Shown: positions 35,237 to 41,854 of the stretch, one piece after another | Position numbering within the stretch: the stretch's first letter is position 1 | Layout of the letters: the number at the start of each line of letters is the position of its first letter | Assembly: GCF_021556475.1 (NCBI RefSeq) | Contig: NZ_JAKGBZ010000032.1 | Coordinates: forward strand, 1 to 41,854 | Source: Acidiphilium iwatense | GTDB taxonomy: Bacteria > Pseudomonadota > Alphaproteobacteria > Acetobacterales > Acetobacteraceae | DNA length: 41,854 nt | Direction of reading: 5' to 3' | Notes under the pieces: model-generated | The model's input: the letters and a program-made list of their open reading frames with translations, nothing else | Told to the model about the DNA's origin: nothing | The model's database searches: none | Program-made: the position numbers and the translations under genes

Positions 35237-35817
35237 GCCAGTACGCAGGCCTCGTCGAAATCGAGGCGCGGTGAGCGGGGAAACAGATTGGCATCGGTGC
35301 CATGGCCGAGATTGACCAGGAAATTGGACTTCCAGCCCTGTTCGGCGAGAAAGGACTGATCGACCTTCGCCTTGTCGAATCCGGACATCGGCCCGCAATC
35401 GAGCCCGAGGCCGCGCGCGGCGATGATCAGATAGGCGCCCTGCAACGTGCCATTGCGGAACGCGGTTTCGTCGGCGAGATCAGGATTGCCGGCAAACCAC
35501 GCCCGCGCATCGGCATGGGGAAACAATTTCGGCAGGTGTTCATAGAAAATCGGATCATAGGCGACGATCACGGTGACCGGTGCCGCCATCGTCTTGTCGA
35601 CATTGCCGGGATTCAACGCGGGTTTCAGCTTCTCCTTCGCCTCGCGGGTGCGGATGAAGACGAAGCGCGCCGGCGAGCAATTGGCCGAGGTCGGGCCGAA
35701 TTTCAGGATATCGTACAGAGCGTGCAGCGTCTCGTCGGCAACCGGCGTGTCGGTCCAGCCGTTCCGGGTGCGAGCAGTGCGGAACAGCACATCGAGCGCG
35801 CCATCGTCGAGCGTCAT
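35233..35817 (-). CDS. Nitroreductase family protein, RutE/HadB-like
   Basis: This 194-aa FMN enzyme is of the nitroreductase fold. Sequence features [52 protein letters not shown] and [10 protein letters not shown] follow the RutE malonic semialdehyde reductase branch. RutE acts in pyrimidine breakdown, but no rut genes are near, so the natural substrate is open; related proteins reduce nitro compounds. It is four-base coupled to tsaB downstream and lies 32 bases from nfuA upstream, all leftward, so nfuA-nitroreductase-tsaB-rimI is probably one operon. Confidence 0.88.
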   Translation of the reverse strand: MTLDDGALDVLFRTARTRNGWTDTPVADETLHALYDILKFGPTSANCSPARFVFIRTREAKEKLKPALNPGNVDKTMAAPVTVIVAYDPIFYEHLPKLFPHADARAWFAGNPDLADETAFRNGTLQGAYLIIAARGLGLDCGPMSGFDKAKVDQSFLAEQGWKSNFLVNLGHGTDANLFPRSPRLDFDEACVLA

Positions 35818-35849
35818 GCGAAATCTCCGAAAAAATTAACTGGAAATGA

Positions 35850-36407
35850 TCAGGCGGCGACCTGCTCGACCGCCTTCACCTCGGGTACGTAGTGCTTCAG
35901 CAGGTTCTCGATGCCCATTTTCAGGGTCGCGGTCGAGGATGGGCAGCCCGAGCAGGCACCCTGCATGTGCAGCCGCACCACGCCGTCGCGATAGCCGCGG
36001 AAAATGATGTCGCCGCCATCGCCCGCCACCGCCGGACGCACCCGCGCATCGAGCAGATCCTTGATCTGCTCGGCGATCTCGCGATCCGCCGGATCGACAT
36101 CCTCCGCCGCCGCAACCGCCTCGCTCGCCATGACCGGGCGGCCGGAGAGGAAATGCTCCATGATCGCGCCGAGCACCTGCGGCTTCAGCGCCGGCCAGAG
36201 GATGCCGTCATCTTTGGTCACCGAGACGAAATCGGTGCCGAGAAACACCCGCGTCACCCCGGCAAGCTCGAACAGGGCGCTCGCGAGCGGGCTGATCGAC
36301 GCCGCTTCGGCATCGCTGAAATCGGCCGATCCCTCGGCGAGGACGGTCCGGCCGGGCAGGAATTTGAGTGTCGCCGGATTGGGGGTGACGTCGGTTTCGA
36401 TGAACAT
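35850..36407 (-). CDS. nfuA: NfuA-type iron-sulfur cluster carrier
   Basis: This 185-aa protein has an N-terminal Nfu_N domain (MFIETDVTPNPATLKFLPGR, about residues 1-90) and a C-terminal NifU-like domain with the cluster-binding CxxC in MQGACSGCPSS. It delivers Fe-S clusters to target enzymes. The N-terminal domain here is the short type found in alphaproteobacteria and mitochondria, not the degenerate A-type domain of E. coli NfuA. It is the first gene of the leftward run that continues through a nitroreductase, tsaB and rimI. Confidence 0.94.
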   Translation of the reverse strand: MFIETDVTPNPATLKFLPGRTVLAEGSADFSDAEAASISPLASALFELAGVTRVFLGTDFVSVTKDDGILWPALKPQVLGAIMEHFLSGRPVMASEAVAAAEDVDPADREIAEQIKDLLDARVRPAVAGDGGDIIFRGYRDGVVRLHMQGACSGCPSSTATLKMGIENLLKHYVPEVKAVEQVAA

Positions 36408-36499
36408 GGCAGGGCTCCCGTTTCATACCGGACCAATGCGGTCCTCTCGCTACAACATCGGCGCCGGCAACGCAAAGGGCAAGGGGACTCGGCGTGGGT

Positions 36500-36540
36500 C
36501 AGTTTGAATTTCGGTGCCCCAGTCCAAAGTGGGGCGCTCG
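36500..36540. mobile_element. Possible insertion-sequence end remnant
   Basis: CAGTTTGAATTTCGGTGCCC then CAGTCCAAAGTGGGGC: a short stem (GCCCCA / TGGGGC, 36516-36535) and repeated GGTCAGTTT / CCAGTCCAAA-like words recall the repeat-rich ends of IS21-family elements. No transposase is present. It lies just upstream of a gene that has lost its 5' third. Recognition is by resemblance only. Confidence 0.25.
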
Positions 36541-36590
36541 TATGAACCGCGCCGGGTTTGCCAGAGGCAATCTGAGTCAGGCCACCATAG

Positions 36591-36971
36591 CCAGCTCTTC
36601 CACCAGCGTCGGTTCTAGCGCTGCGAAAGCAGATTGGATCATGCCAAGGTTTGCTCTTGTGCAGCCCGGAATACGCTCGCGGAGTGGCCGGCGTGATGAA
36701 GAACGCCCTGGATTGGCTGGTCAGCAGCCTGGAATTCCCCGGAAAGCCCGTTGCTGTCATCAACGCGTCACAGCGGGCTACCTGTGCCGATGCCCATCTT
36801 AAGCTGACATTAGCAACAATGTCGGCGCGACTGGTTGAAGCCGCTTCGATTACGCTTCCCTTGCTTGGCCGGAACCTTGATGCGGATGGTATCGTGTCCG
36901 ATGACGCATTATCGGCGCAACTTCGCACGGCCCCCGATTGTCTTGCGTGCACAATTGCGGAGAATGGCTAA
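36591..36971 (+). pseudogene. 5'-truncated NADPH-dependent FMN reductase
   Basis: From the in-frame TAG at 36588 on, the frame reads PALPPASVLALRKQIGSCQG, then LLLCSPEYARGVAGVMKNALDWLVSSLEFPGKPVAVINAS, which is the middle and C-terminal part of an NAD(P)H-dependent FMN reductase (ChrR/azoreductase-like flavodoxin fold). The N-terminal 60-70 residues, including the FMN phosphate loop GSxRxxS, are missing. A TTG at 36651 could start only a still shorter product of 106 aa. Without the phosphate loop it should not bind FMN. Loss of the 5' end may relate to the insertion-like sequence just upstream. Confidence 0.75.
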
Positions 36972-37100
36972 GCAGGTTTTCCGTCATCGCTTTAATTCAA
37001 ACCGAGACACAAGCACGGATTCCTGAACCGGGGATTCCCTGGCACGGCAAGTTACGCAAACTGCTTGCATAATGAGGCCGCAATCGCTATCTCCCGGCCC

Positions 37101-37508
37101 ATGGCCCGACCCTCCCGCACCCAGGCAGCCCTCCTCGCCGTGATGAACCGGCCGGACCGCCATGCCTGGACCCTGGACGAACTCGGCGCCGGACTCGCGG
37201 CGGAGGGCGTAACTGCCGATTTTTCCACCCTGTTCCGCGCGGTGGAGCGGCTGGTCGCCGAAGGGCGGCTGCGCAAGGTGCGGCTCGAGGATGCTCCGGC
37301 GCGCTACGAGCATAGCGGGGCGCATCACGACCATCTGCACTGCACGGAATGCAACGCGCTGGTGCCGGTGCCCTGCCTGGCCCGGCAGATCGACGTCGCC
37401 GCCCTGGAGCGCGCGACCGGCTTTTCAATCGCCACCCACGACATCGTGCTCGACGGCATCTGCCCATCCTGCCGCGCGCAGCCGACCATTTTCGAAAGTG
37501 CATCATGA
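37101..37508 (+). CDS. Fur family metalloregulator
   Basis: This 135-aa regulator is of the Fur/Zur/Nur family. An N-terminal winged helix (WTLDELGAGLAAEGVTADFSTLFRAVERLVAEGRLRKV) is followed by the metal/dimer domain with HHDHLHC and two CxxC motifs (CTEC, CPSC) for structural zinc. Which metal it senses cannot be told, but its stop overlaps the start of a divalent-metal-type transporter by four bases (ATGA), so nickel, cobalt or zinc is more likely than iron. The ATG at 37101 follows GGCCC; a TTG at 37065 is in frame. A CATAAT -10-like box lies at 37068-37073 in the gap upstream. Confidence 0.9.
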   Translation: MARPSRTQAALLAVMNRPDRHAWTLDELGAGLAAEGVTADFSTLFRAVERLVAEGRLRKVRLEDAPARYEHSGAHHDHLHCTECNALVPVPCLARQIDVAALERATGFSIATHDIVLDGICPSCRAQPTIFESAS

Positions 37509-38359
37509 TCGATTTGTGGAACCCGGCCCATGTGTCGCTCGGGATCGACCTGCTCACCGCGCTTCTGCTCGGCATGGTCCACGGCGTGACGCCGGACGAG
37601 CACACCTGGCCGATCACCTTTTCCTATGCGGTCGGCTCCTATTCGACTTGGCGCGGGTTGCGGGCGGGGCTGATCTTCTCGCTCGCCTTCACCCTCCAGC
37701 GCGCGATCGCCAGCGAACTCGCCTATCTCGGCCTGTCGCGCCTGCTCACCTTCGCCGCAGTGGATTTCTACGTCTATGTCGTGGTCGGCGCGGTGATGGT
37801 CTGGGCCGGGCTGGCAATCGCACAAGGCCGCATGGCGCCGCATCTGCATCTTCGCCCCTCCCCACCCCGCGCCGATCCCTTCGCCGATCCGCGCCCCTGG
37901 ATGCCGGCCCTGCACGGGTTCATCGCCGGCTGGGGTTTCGGCGCCTTCGCGACCATTCTCTACACCGTGCTCGCACCCGCCATGCCGTCCGCCGCCTGGG
38001 GCTGGACGCCGGGTGCGGCGTTCGGCCTCGGCACCACCCTGGTGCAGATTTTCGCCGGCGCCGCCTTCGGCTATTGGGCGGCGCGGCGCGGCCTGCCCGC
38101 CGAGGCGATCCGCCGGGTCGGGTTGCTGACCGCCGCGCGCACCCTGCTCTGGGGCGGCGGCGCCTTCGTTCTGGCCGGGCTGTTCGGCATCGGTTTTCCG
38201 CGCCTGGCCGATTTGAGTTTCGACAGCGGGATCAAGGTGCATAACCTGCACAGTATCGGGCTGCCGTTCCTTCTGGTCGTCGGCGTGGTGATCGGCGTCG
38301 GCTTCACCTCGCTGCTCCGCGAAACCGCGACCTTGCGGCGCGCCGTGCCGCGCGGGTGA
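37505..38359 (+). CDS. Membrane metal transporter with an HX4D motif (NicO/HupE-like)
   Basis: This 284-aa inner-membrane protein has about seven hydrophobic segments. Near the start, LGMVHGVTPDEHTWP contains the H-X4-D-x-H arrangement that in NiCoT, NicO/RcnA and HupE/UreJ proteins binds nickel or cobalt. A histidine pair (HLHLRPSP) lies in a cytoplasmic or periplasmic loop in the middle, and ALHGFIAGWGFG begins the second half. The exact family was not identified. Coupling to a Fur-type regulator gene strongly suggests a metal-regulated transporter; whether it imports or exports is unknown. Confidence 0.7.
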   Translation: MIDLWNPAHVSLGIDLLTALLLGMVHGVTPDEHTWPITFSYAVGSYSTWRGLRAGLIFSLAFTLQRAIASELAYLGLSRLLTFAAVDFYVYVVVGAVMVWAGLAIAQGRMAPHLHLRPSPPRADPFADPRPWMPALHGFIAGWGFGAFATILYTVLAPAMPSAAWGWTPGAAFGLGTTLVQIFAGAAFGYWAARRGLPAEAIRRVGLLTAARTLLWGGGAFVLAGLFGIGFPRLADLSFDSGIKVHNLHSIGLPFLLVVGVVIGVGFTSLLRETATLRRAVPRG

Positions 38360-38478
38360 ACCGCATATCAGCGGCGCGTTAAACTTCGGTAGGCCATGTT
38401 TCGGACATCAACGCGCCAGCATCCGGTCATCGGCCGGCGCGTAAAGCGATGCGGACCAATTTTATTCGGAGATCGATC

Positions 38479-39009
38479 ATGTCGCTGTCCCGCACTCTTC
38501 ACAAACCCGTGCTCGCCGCCGCCCTGCTTGCCTCCGGCCTCGGCCTCGGCGCCGTCGGCCTGCACCGGGCCAGCGCCGAGACGGCGCCCGCCACCGCGAC
38601 CGGCGCCGCACCAATGACGCCGATGCAGAAGGCGATCATCGCCCATGTCAATGCCCGGCTCGCTTCGCTGAAAAAGGATATCGGCATCACCAAGGCCGAG
38701 GAACCCGCCTGGCACGGCTTCACCCAGGTCTCGCGCGGCAATGCCACCGGCATGGCCGCGCTCTATGCCGCGCGGGCCAAGGGGCTGGCGACGATGAACG
38801 CGGTGCAGAACATGGAATCCTATTCCGCGATCGCGGCGAAGCAGGCAGACGACATGAACGCGCTCTCGGCCGCGTTCCAGACCCTCTATGCCAAGCTCAC
38901 GCCCGCGCAACGGAAGAAGGTGGATGCGCGCTTCCGCGCCGAGGCCCGCGCGATGCAAGCGCGGCATATGCACGCCATGACGAAATCGCACAAAAAGCCG
39001 CAAAACTGA
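38479..39009 (+). CDS. Spy/CpxP-like periplasmic LTxxQ protein
   Basis: This 176-aa precursor has a signal peptide cut after ASA (about residue 33). The mature part is all helical and basic at the end. It carries ITKAEEPAWHGF (the first helix signature of Spy-like proteins) and LTPAQRKKVDARF (the LTxxQ motif). Spy proteins are ATP-independent periplasmic chaperones; CpxP is a sensor-kinase inhibitor. The ATG at 38479 follows CGGAG; an ATG at 38449 would precede the signal peptide with 10 extra residues. It ends four bases from a convergent methyltransferase gene. Confidence 0.82.
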   Translation: MSLSRTLHKPVLAAALLASGLGLGAVGLHRASAETAPATATGAAPMTPMQKAIIAHVNARLASLKKDIGITKAEEPAWHGFTQVSRGNATGMAALYAARAKGLATMNAVQNMESYSAIAAKQADDMNALSAAFQTLYAKLTPAQRKKVDARFRAEARAMQARHMHAMTKSHKKPQN

Positions 39010-39013
39010 GGTT

Positions 39014-39721
39014 TCAGCCCGCTTCGACGAATACCATCCGCCGGCGCGGCTCGCGCAGCGGCATCACGCCGGCGACATCCTTCGCCGCCTCGGCAAGAAT
39101 GACGCCGGCGGCCTGCGGCATCGCCCGCCGCCCGGCGCGTTCGGCGAGCGACGCGGTCTTCAGGATCGTCCCGCCACCCAGCGGCGGCATGAACAAGGCG
39201 ACATCGCGCCGCTCGACCCGGAACAGCGCGCCGGCAAGCAGCCGGCCGAGTTGGGACGCGCTGTAAGGCTGGCCATGGCCGAACGGTGTGCGCTCCAGAT
39301 AGGCCCAGGCCGAGGTGCGGTTCGGCACCACCACGATCAGCCGCCCGTCCGGCTTCAGCACCCGCCACGCCTCGCGCAGCATGCGCCGCGCACTCTCGGC
39401 CTGTTCGAGCCCGTGGATCATCAGCAGGCGATCGATGCTGACATCCGCGAGCGGCAGAGATTCTTCCTCGGCGGTCACGCTGAGGTTGGGCCGGTGCGCC
39501 GGCCAGCGCGCCGCACCCATCTGCGCCGGGGTGACCGCGATGCAGCGCGCCGCCTGCCCGCGCCAGAGTCGCAGATAGGGCGCCGGATAACCGATGCCGA
39601 GCACCGCCATGCCGGTCAGATCGGGCCAGAGGCCGAATAGTCGGGCGCGAATCAGCCGCGCCGCGATCACGCCGCGTCGCGTGGCGTAGAAATCGGCCAT
39701 TGCGGTCGCATCTATAGCCAT
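39014..39721 (-). CDS. Class I SAM-dependent methyltransferase
   Basis: This 235-aa methyltransferase-fold protein of the Methyltransf_11 group has motif I as LGIGYPAPYLRLW (the usual GxGxG is loosened to GIGYPAP), acidic residue region EEESLPLADVSIDRLLMIHGLE, and post-motif REAWRVLKPDGRLIVVVPNRTSAWAYLE. The gene lies divergent to gloB with 31 bases between starts, a pairing common in alphaproteobacteria. The substrate is not known. The ATG at 39721 follows AGGGTGG. Confidence 0.87.
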   Translation of the reverse strand: MAIDATAMADFYATRRGVIAARLIRARLFGLWPDLTGMAVLGIGYPAPYLRLWRGQAARCIAVTPAQMGAARWPAHRPNLSVTAEEESLPLADVSIDRLLMIHGLEQAESARRMLREAWRVLKPDGRLIVVVPNRTSAWAYLERTPFGHGQPYSASQLGRLLAGALFRVERRDVALFMPPLGGGTILKTASLAERAGRRAMPQAAGVILAEAAKDVAGVMPLREPRRRMVFVEAG

Positions 39722-39752
39722 GCCACCCTTATAACACGCCAAAGGATCGAAT

Positions 39753-40487
39753 ATGACCATCGCGCATTCCGGCTTCACCGTCATCCGCGTGCCCATGCTC
39801 GCCGACAATTACGCCTGGCTGGTGAGCCGACAGGGCGTTGCCGCCTTCATCGACCCCGCCGATGCCGGTGCCGCGATCGATGCCGTGGAGCGCAGCGGCG
39901 GCAGGCTCGATTTCGTGCTCCTGACCCATCACCATGACGATCACATCGCCGGCGCCGCTTCCCTCGCTGCCCGGTTCGGCGCAAAGCTCATCGGCAACGC
40001 GGCGGATGCGGCGCGGCTGCCGAAGCTGGGCATCGCGCTGAACGACGGCGACACCCTCGATTTCGGCGGTGCGACCCTTCGCATGATCGCGACCTCGGGC
40101 CACACGATCGGCCACGTGACCTATCTGTTCGGCGACGCCATCGCCGCCTGCGGCGATACGCTGTTCAGCCTCGGCTGCGGGCGCATGTTCGAGGGCACGC
40201 CCGCGATGTTCCAGTCCAGCCTGCAGCGGATCGCAACCCTGGACCCCGGCATCATGCTGCTCTGCGGCCATGAATACACGCTGGCCAACGCGCGCTTCGC
40301 CCGCTCGGTCGATCCCGACAACGAAGTGCTCGCCGCCCGCGCCACCGAGGTCGAAAGGCTGCGCCGCGAAAACCAGCCGACCCTGCCGGTGCTCCTCGCT
40401 GACGAGCTGCTCGCCAACCCGTTCCTGCGCGCCCAGACCGCCGAGGAATTCGCCCGGCTGCGCGCGGCGAAAGACAATTTCAGATAG
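39753..40487 (+). CDS. gloB: Hydroxyacylglutathione hydrolase (glyoxalase II)
   Basis: GloB hydrolyses S-lactoylglutathione to lactate and glutathione, completing methylglyoxal detoxification. The 244-aa metallo-beta-lactamase-fold product has the metal motif THHHDDH, then TSGHTIGHVTYLF, CGDTLFSLGCGRMFEGTPAMF and LLCGHEYTLANARFA, which are specific to glyoxalase II. The C-terminal helical domain is of normal length. Methylglyoxal arises from dihydroxyacetone phosphate, the product of the glycerol genes in this window, but the loci are separate. Confidence 0.95.
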   Translation: MTIAHSGFTVIRVPMLADNYAWLVSRQGVAAFIDPADAGAAIDAVERSGGRLDFVLLTHHHDDHIAGAASLAARFGAKLIGNAADAARLPKLGIALNDGDTLDFGGATLRMIATSGHTIGHVTYLFGDAIAACGDTLFSLGCGRMFEGTPAMFQSSLQRIATLDPGIMLLCGHEYTLANARFARSVDPDNEVLAARATEVERLRRENQPTLPVLLADELLANPFLRAQTAEEFARLRAAKDNFR

Positions 40488-40507
40488 CCCAACATCACGA
40501 GGACGCC

Positions 40508-41698
40508 ATGACGACGACGCCACGCGCGCCCAAACCCGCCCCCCACCGCTTCGCCGCGGACTGGGCCGGACGCCACTGCCTGGATTCCCAGGCCGGACCG
40601 TATAACGCGGGCAGCGGCTTCGAGCCCTTGCCGCCGCCCACAGGCAAGCAGCCGTTCCGGCTCGATCTCGCGAAAATCATCCCCGATGCGGTTGCCGCGA
40701 TGAAAAAATCCGGCGGCATGTGCCTGCATGTCGTGGGCGATACCGGCGGCGTGCTCGATCCGCGCCCGCAGGAACTGGTCGCCGCCGGTCTGGTCGCCGA
40801 TTCCGCGATCGCCGGGCCTTACGGAAAACCCGCTTTCTTCTATCATCTCGGCGACGTGGTCTATTTCGACGGCCAGGCCGACCGCTACTATCCGCAATTC
40901 TACCTGCCCTACGACTATTATCCGAACCCGATCATCGCGATTCCCGGCAATCACGACGGCGACCGCTACGATAACGGGCGGTTGGTGGAAACCGTACCCT
41001 CGCTCGCCGCCTTCGTGCGGAATTTCTGCGCGGCCGGGCCGGGCATTCACACGCCGGAAGCGATGGACGCGCCGCGCACCGCGATGATCCAGCCGAACGT
41101 GTATTTCACCCTTAAAACCCCGTTCGCGACCTTCATCGGCCTCTACACCAACGTTCCCGAAGGTGGCGAGGTCAAACCGGATCAGCGCGACTGGTTCGCC
41201 GGCGAACTCAGGGCCGCTCCGGCGGACAAGCCGGTCATCGTGGCGATGCACCACCCGATCCACTCGCTCGACGCCTATCACTCCGGCAGCAGAACCATGG
41301 CCGCGGTGCTCGCCGAGGCCGAAGCCGCATCGGGCCGGCAGGCGCATATGGTTCTCGCCGGCCATGTGCACAACTACCAGCGTTTCACCGTGACCGATGC
41401 TGCACGCGGAGCAAGGCCCTTCATCGTCGCGGGGTTCGGTGGCTATCACAATCTGCACCGGATGATGCGCATCGGAGGCCAGGACATCGTGCCGCCCTTC
41501 ACCGCGCCGAACGATCCCAATGTGGTGCTGGAAAACTTCGTCGACGACCGCTTCGGCTTTCTCCGTCTCGACATCGACACCGAGACGATCAGCATAAACA
41601 CCTACACCGTACCGCGCCCGCAGGAACCCTACCGCAACCCCCCGCGCCTGCGCGACACCGTGACGCTCGACTGGAAAAACCGGCGGCTGATCGCGTAA
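40508..41698 (+). CDS. Calcineurin-like metallophosphoesterase
   Basis: This 396-aa protein has the metallophosphoesterase ligand series in order: LHVVGDTGG, YHLGDVVYFDG, IPGNHDGDRYD, MHHPIHSLD and LAGHVHNYQRF. No signal peptide is visible. The C-terminal part (about 320-396) is a beta-rich extension with ISINTYTVPRPQEPY, as in purple acid phosphatase-like proteins. Substrate unknown. It starts 20 bases after gloB on the same strand and follows an AGGACGCC ribosome site. Confidence 0.85.
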   Translation: MTTTPRAPKPAPHRFAADWAGRHCLDSQAGPYNAGSGFEPLPPPTGKQPFRLDLAKIIPDAVAAMKKSGGMCLHVVGDTGGVLDPRPQELVAAGLVADSAIAGPYGKPAFFYHLGDVVYFDGQADRYYPQFYLPYDYYPNPIIAIPGNHDGDRYDNGRLVETVPSLAAFVRNFCAAGPGIHTPEAMDAPRTAMIQPNVYFTLKTPFATFIGLYTNVPEGGEVKPDQRDWFAGELRAAPADKPVIVAMHHPIHSLDAYHSGSRTMAAVLAEAEAASGRQAHMVLAGHVHNYQRFTVTDAARGARPFIVAGFGGYHNLHRMMRIGGQDIVPPFTAPNDPNVVLENFVDDRFGFLRLDIDTETISINTYTVPRPQEPYRNPPRLRDTVTLDWKNRRLIA

Positions 41699-41854
41699 GC
41701 GAGAAAGTCCAGAAGCGCTGCCTACGAAAGCCTAGACCGAAGTTTTCATTGGTCTGAACGAGAATCCCCTGGATTTATTGGCGGATTTTTTGATCTGCTT
41801 TTGACGTCTACTGGACACGCATGGGTTCGATCTCGAGGAGGTTGAACTCGAGGA
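41699..41854. other. Right-edge intergenic sequence
   Basis: 156 bases of lower GC content. On the minus strand the open frame entering from the edge reads LEFNLLEIEPMRVQ and stops at 41808-41810, so the tail of a leftward gene may end here. On the plus strand an ATG at 41821 opens a frame to the edge. Neither is long enough to call. Confidence 0.25.

Noticed and set aside
41821-41854. Start of a rightward gene at the right edge (ATG at 41821)
   Set aside because: Only 11 codons are visible, with no ribosome site; the CTCGAG repeats there make chance opening likely.

Overview
The window is about 42 kb of GC-rich bacterial chromosome. It carries roughly 34 protein genes, one broken gene and several palindromic intergenic repeats. 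I found no rRNA, tRNA or CRISPR array. The MucR/Ros-type regulator, the fused CysN-CysC, the nfuA / tsaB / rimI neighbourhood, the codon bias and the TTAGAGC-headed palindromes point to an alphaproteobacterium. Acetobacteraceae (Acidiphilium-like) is my best guess, but the genus is inference.

Layout. 1-3.6 kb: ndk, a GNAT acetyltransferase, an SLC13/DASS permease with two RCK_C domains, and a glycine-rich lipoprotein. 3.6-4.0 kb: a 440-bp gap packed with palindromic repeats. 4.0-9.0 kb: mreB without mreC/D, a tandem universal stress protein, a MarR-pirin pair separated by a near-perfect palindromic operator, and a DegP/HtrA protease. 9.1-12.0 kb: sulfate activation (cysD, cysNC). 12.0-14.8 kb: a visibly AT-richer two-gene restriction-modification module, with nuclease and methylase fused plus a half-size specificity subunit. 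14.9-21.9 kb: a GNAT, a YfhO-type membrane protein, aroC, an unknown 398-aa protein, and an overlapping SDR / ECHDC3-like pair that both lack the usual catalytic residues.

21.9-33.3 kb is the most coherent block: a glycerol / glycerophosphodiester regulon. A GlpR repressor reads left. Reading right are an MFS porter of the phosphate/organophosphate type, a GpdQ-like glycerophosphodiesterase, glpD, glpK, glpF, dhaK, dhaL and a DhaM in which EIIA, HPr and Enzyme I are fused in one chain. A GlpR-like operator overlaps a promoter in the divergent gap. As inferred, diesters enter and are cut to glycerol-3-phosphate (MFS, GpdQ). Glycerol enters and is phosphorylated (GlpF, GlpK). Both reach dihydroxyacetone phosphate through GlpD, and free dihydroxyacetone is phosphorylated from PEP by DhaKLM.

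33.3-36.4 kb: MucR, a TusA-like protein, and the tight leftward run nfuA, RutE-like nitroreductase, tsaB, rimI. The last three overlap by 4 nt. 36.4-41.9 kb: a 5'-truncated FMN reductase next to a possible insertion-sequence end, a Fur-family regulator overlapping an HX4D-type metal transporter, a Spy/CpxP-like periplasmic protein, a divergent methyltransferase / gloB pair, and a calcineurin-like phosphoesterase. The last 150 bp hold no gene I can support, only the possible tail of a leftward gene at the edge.
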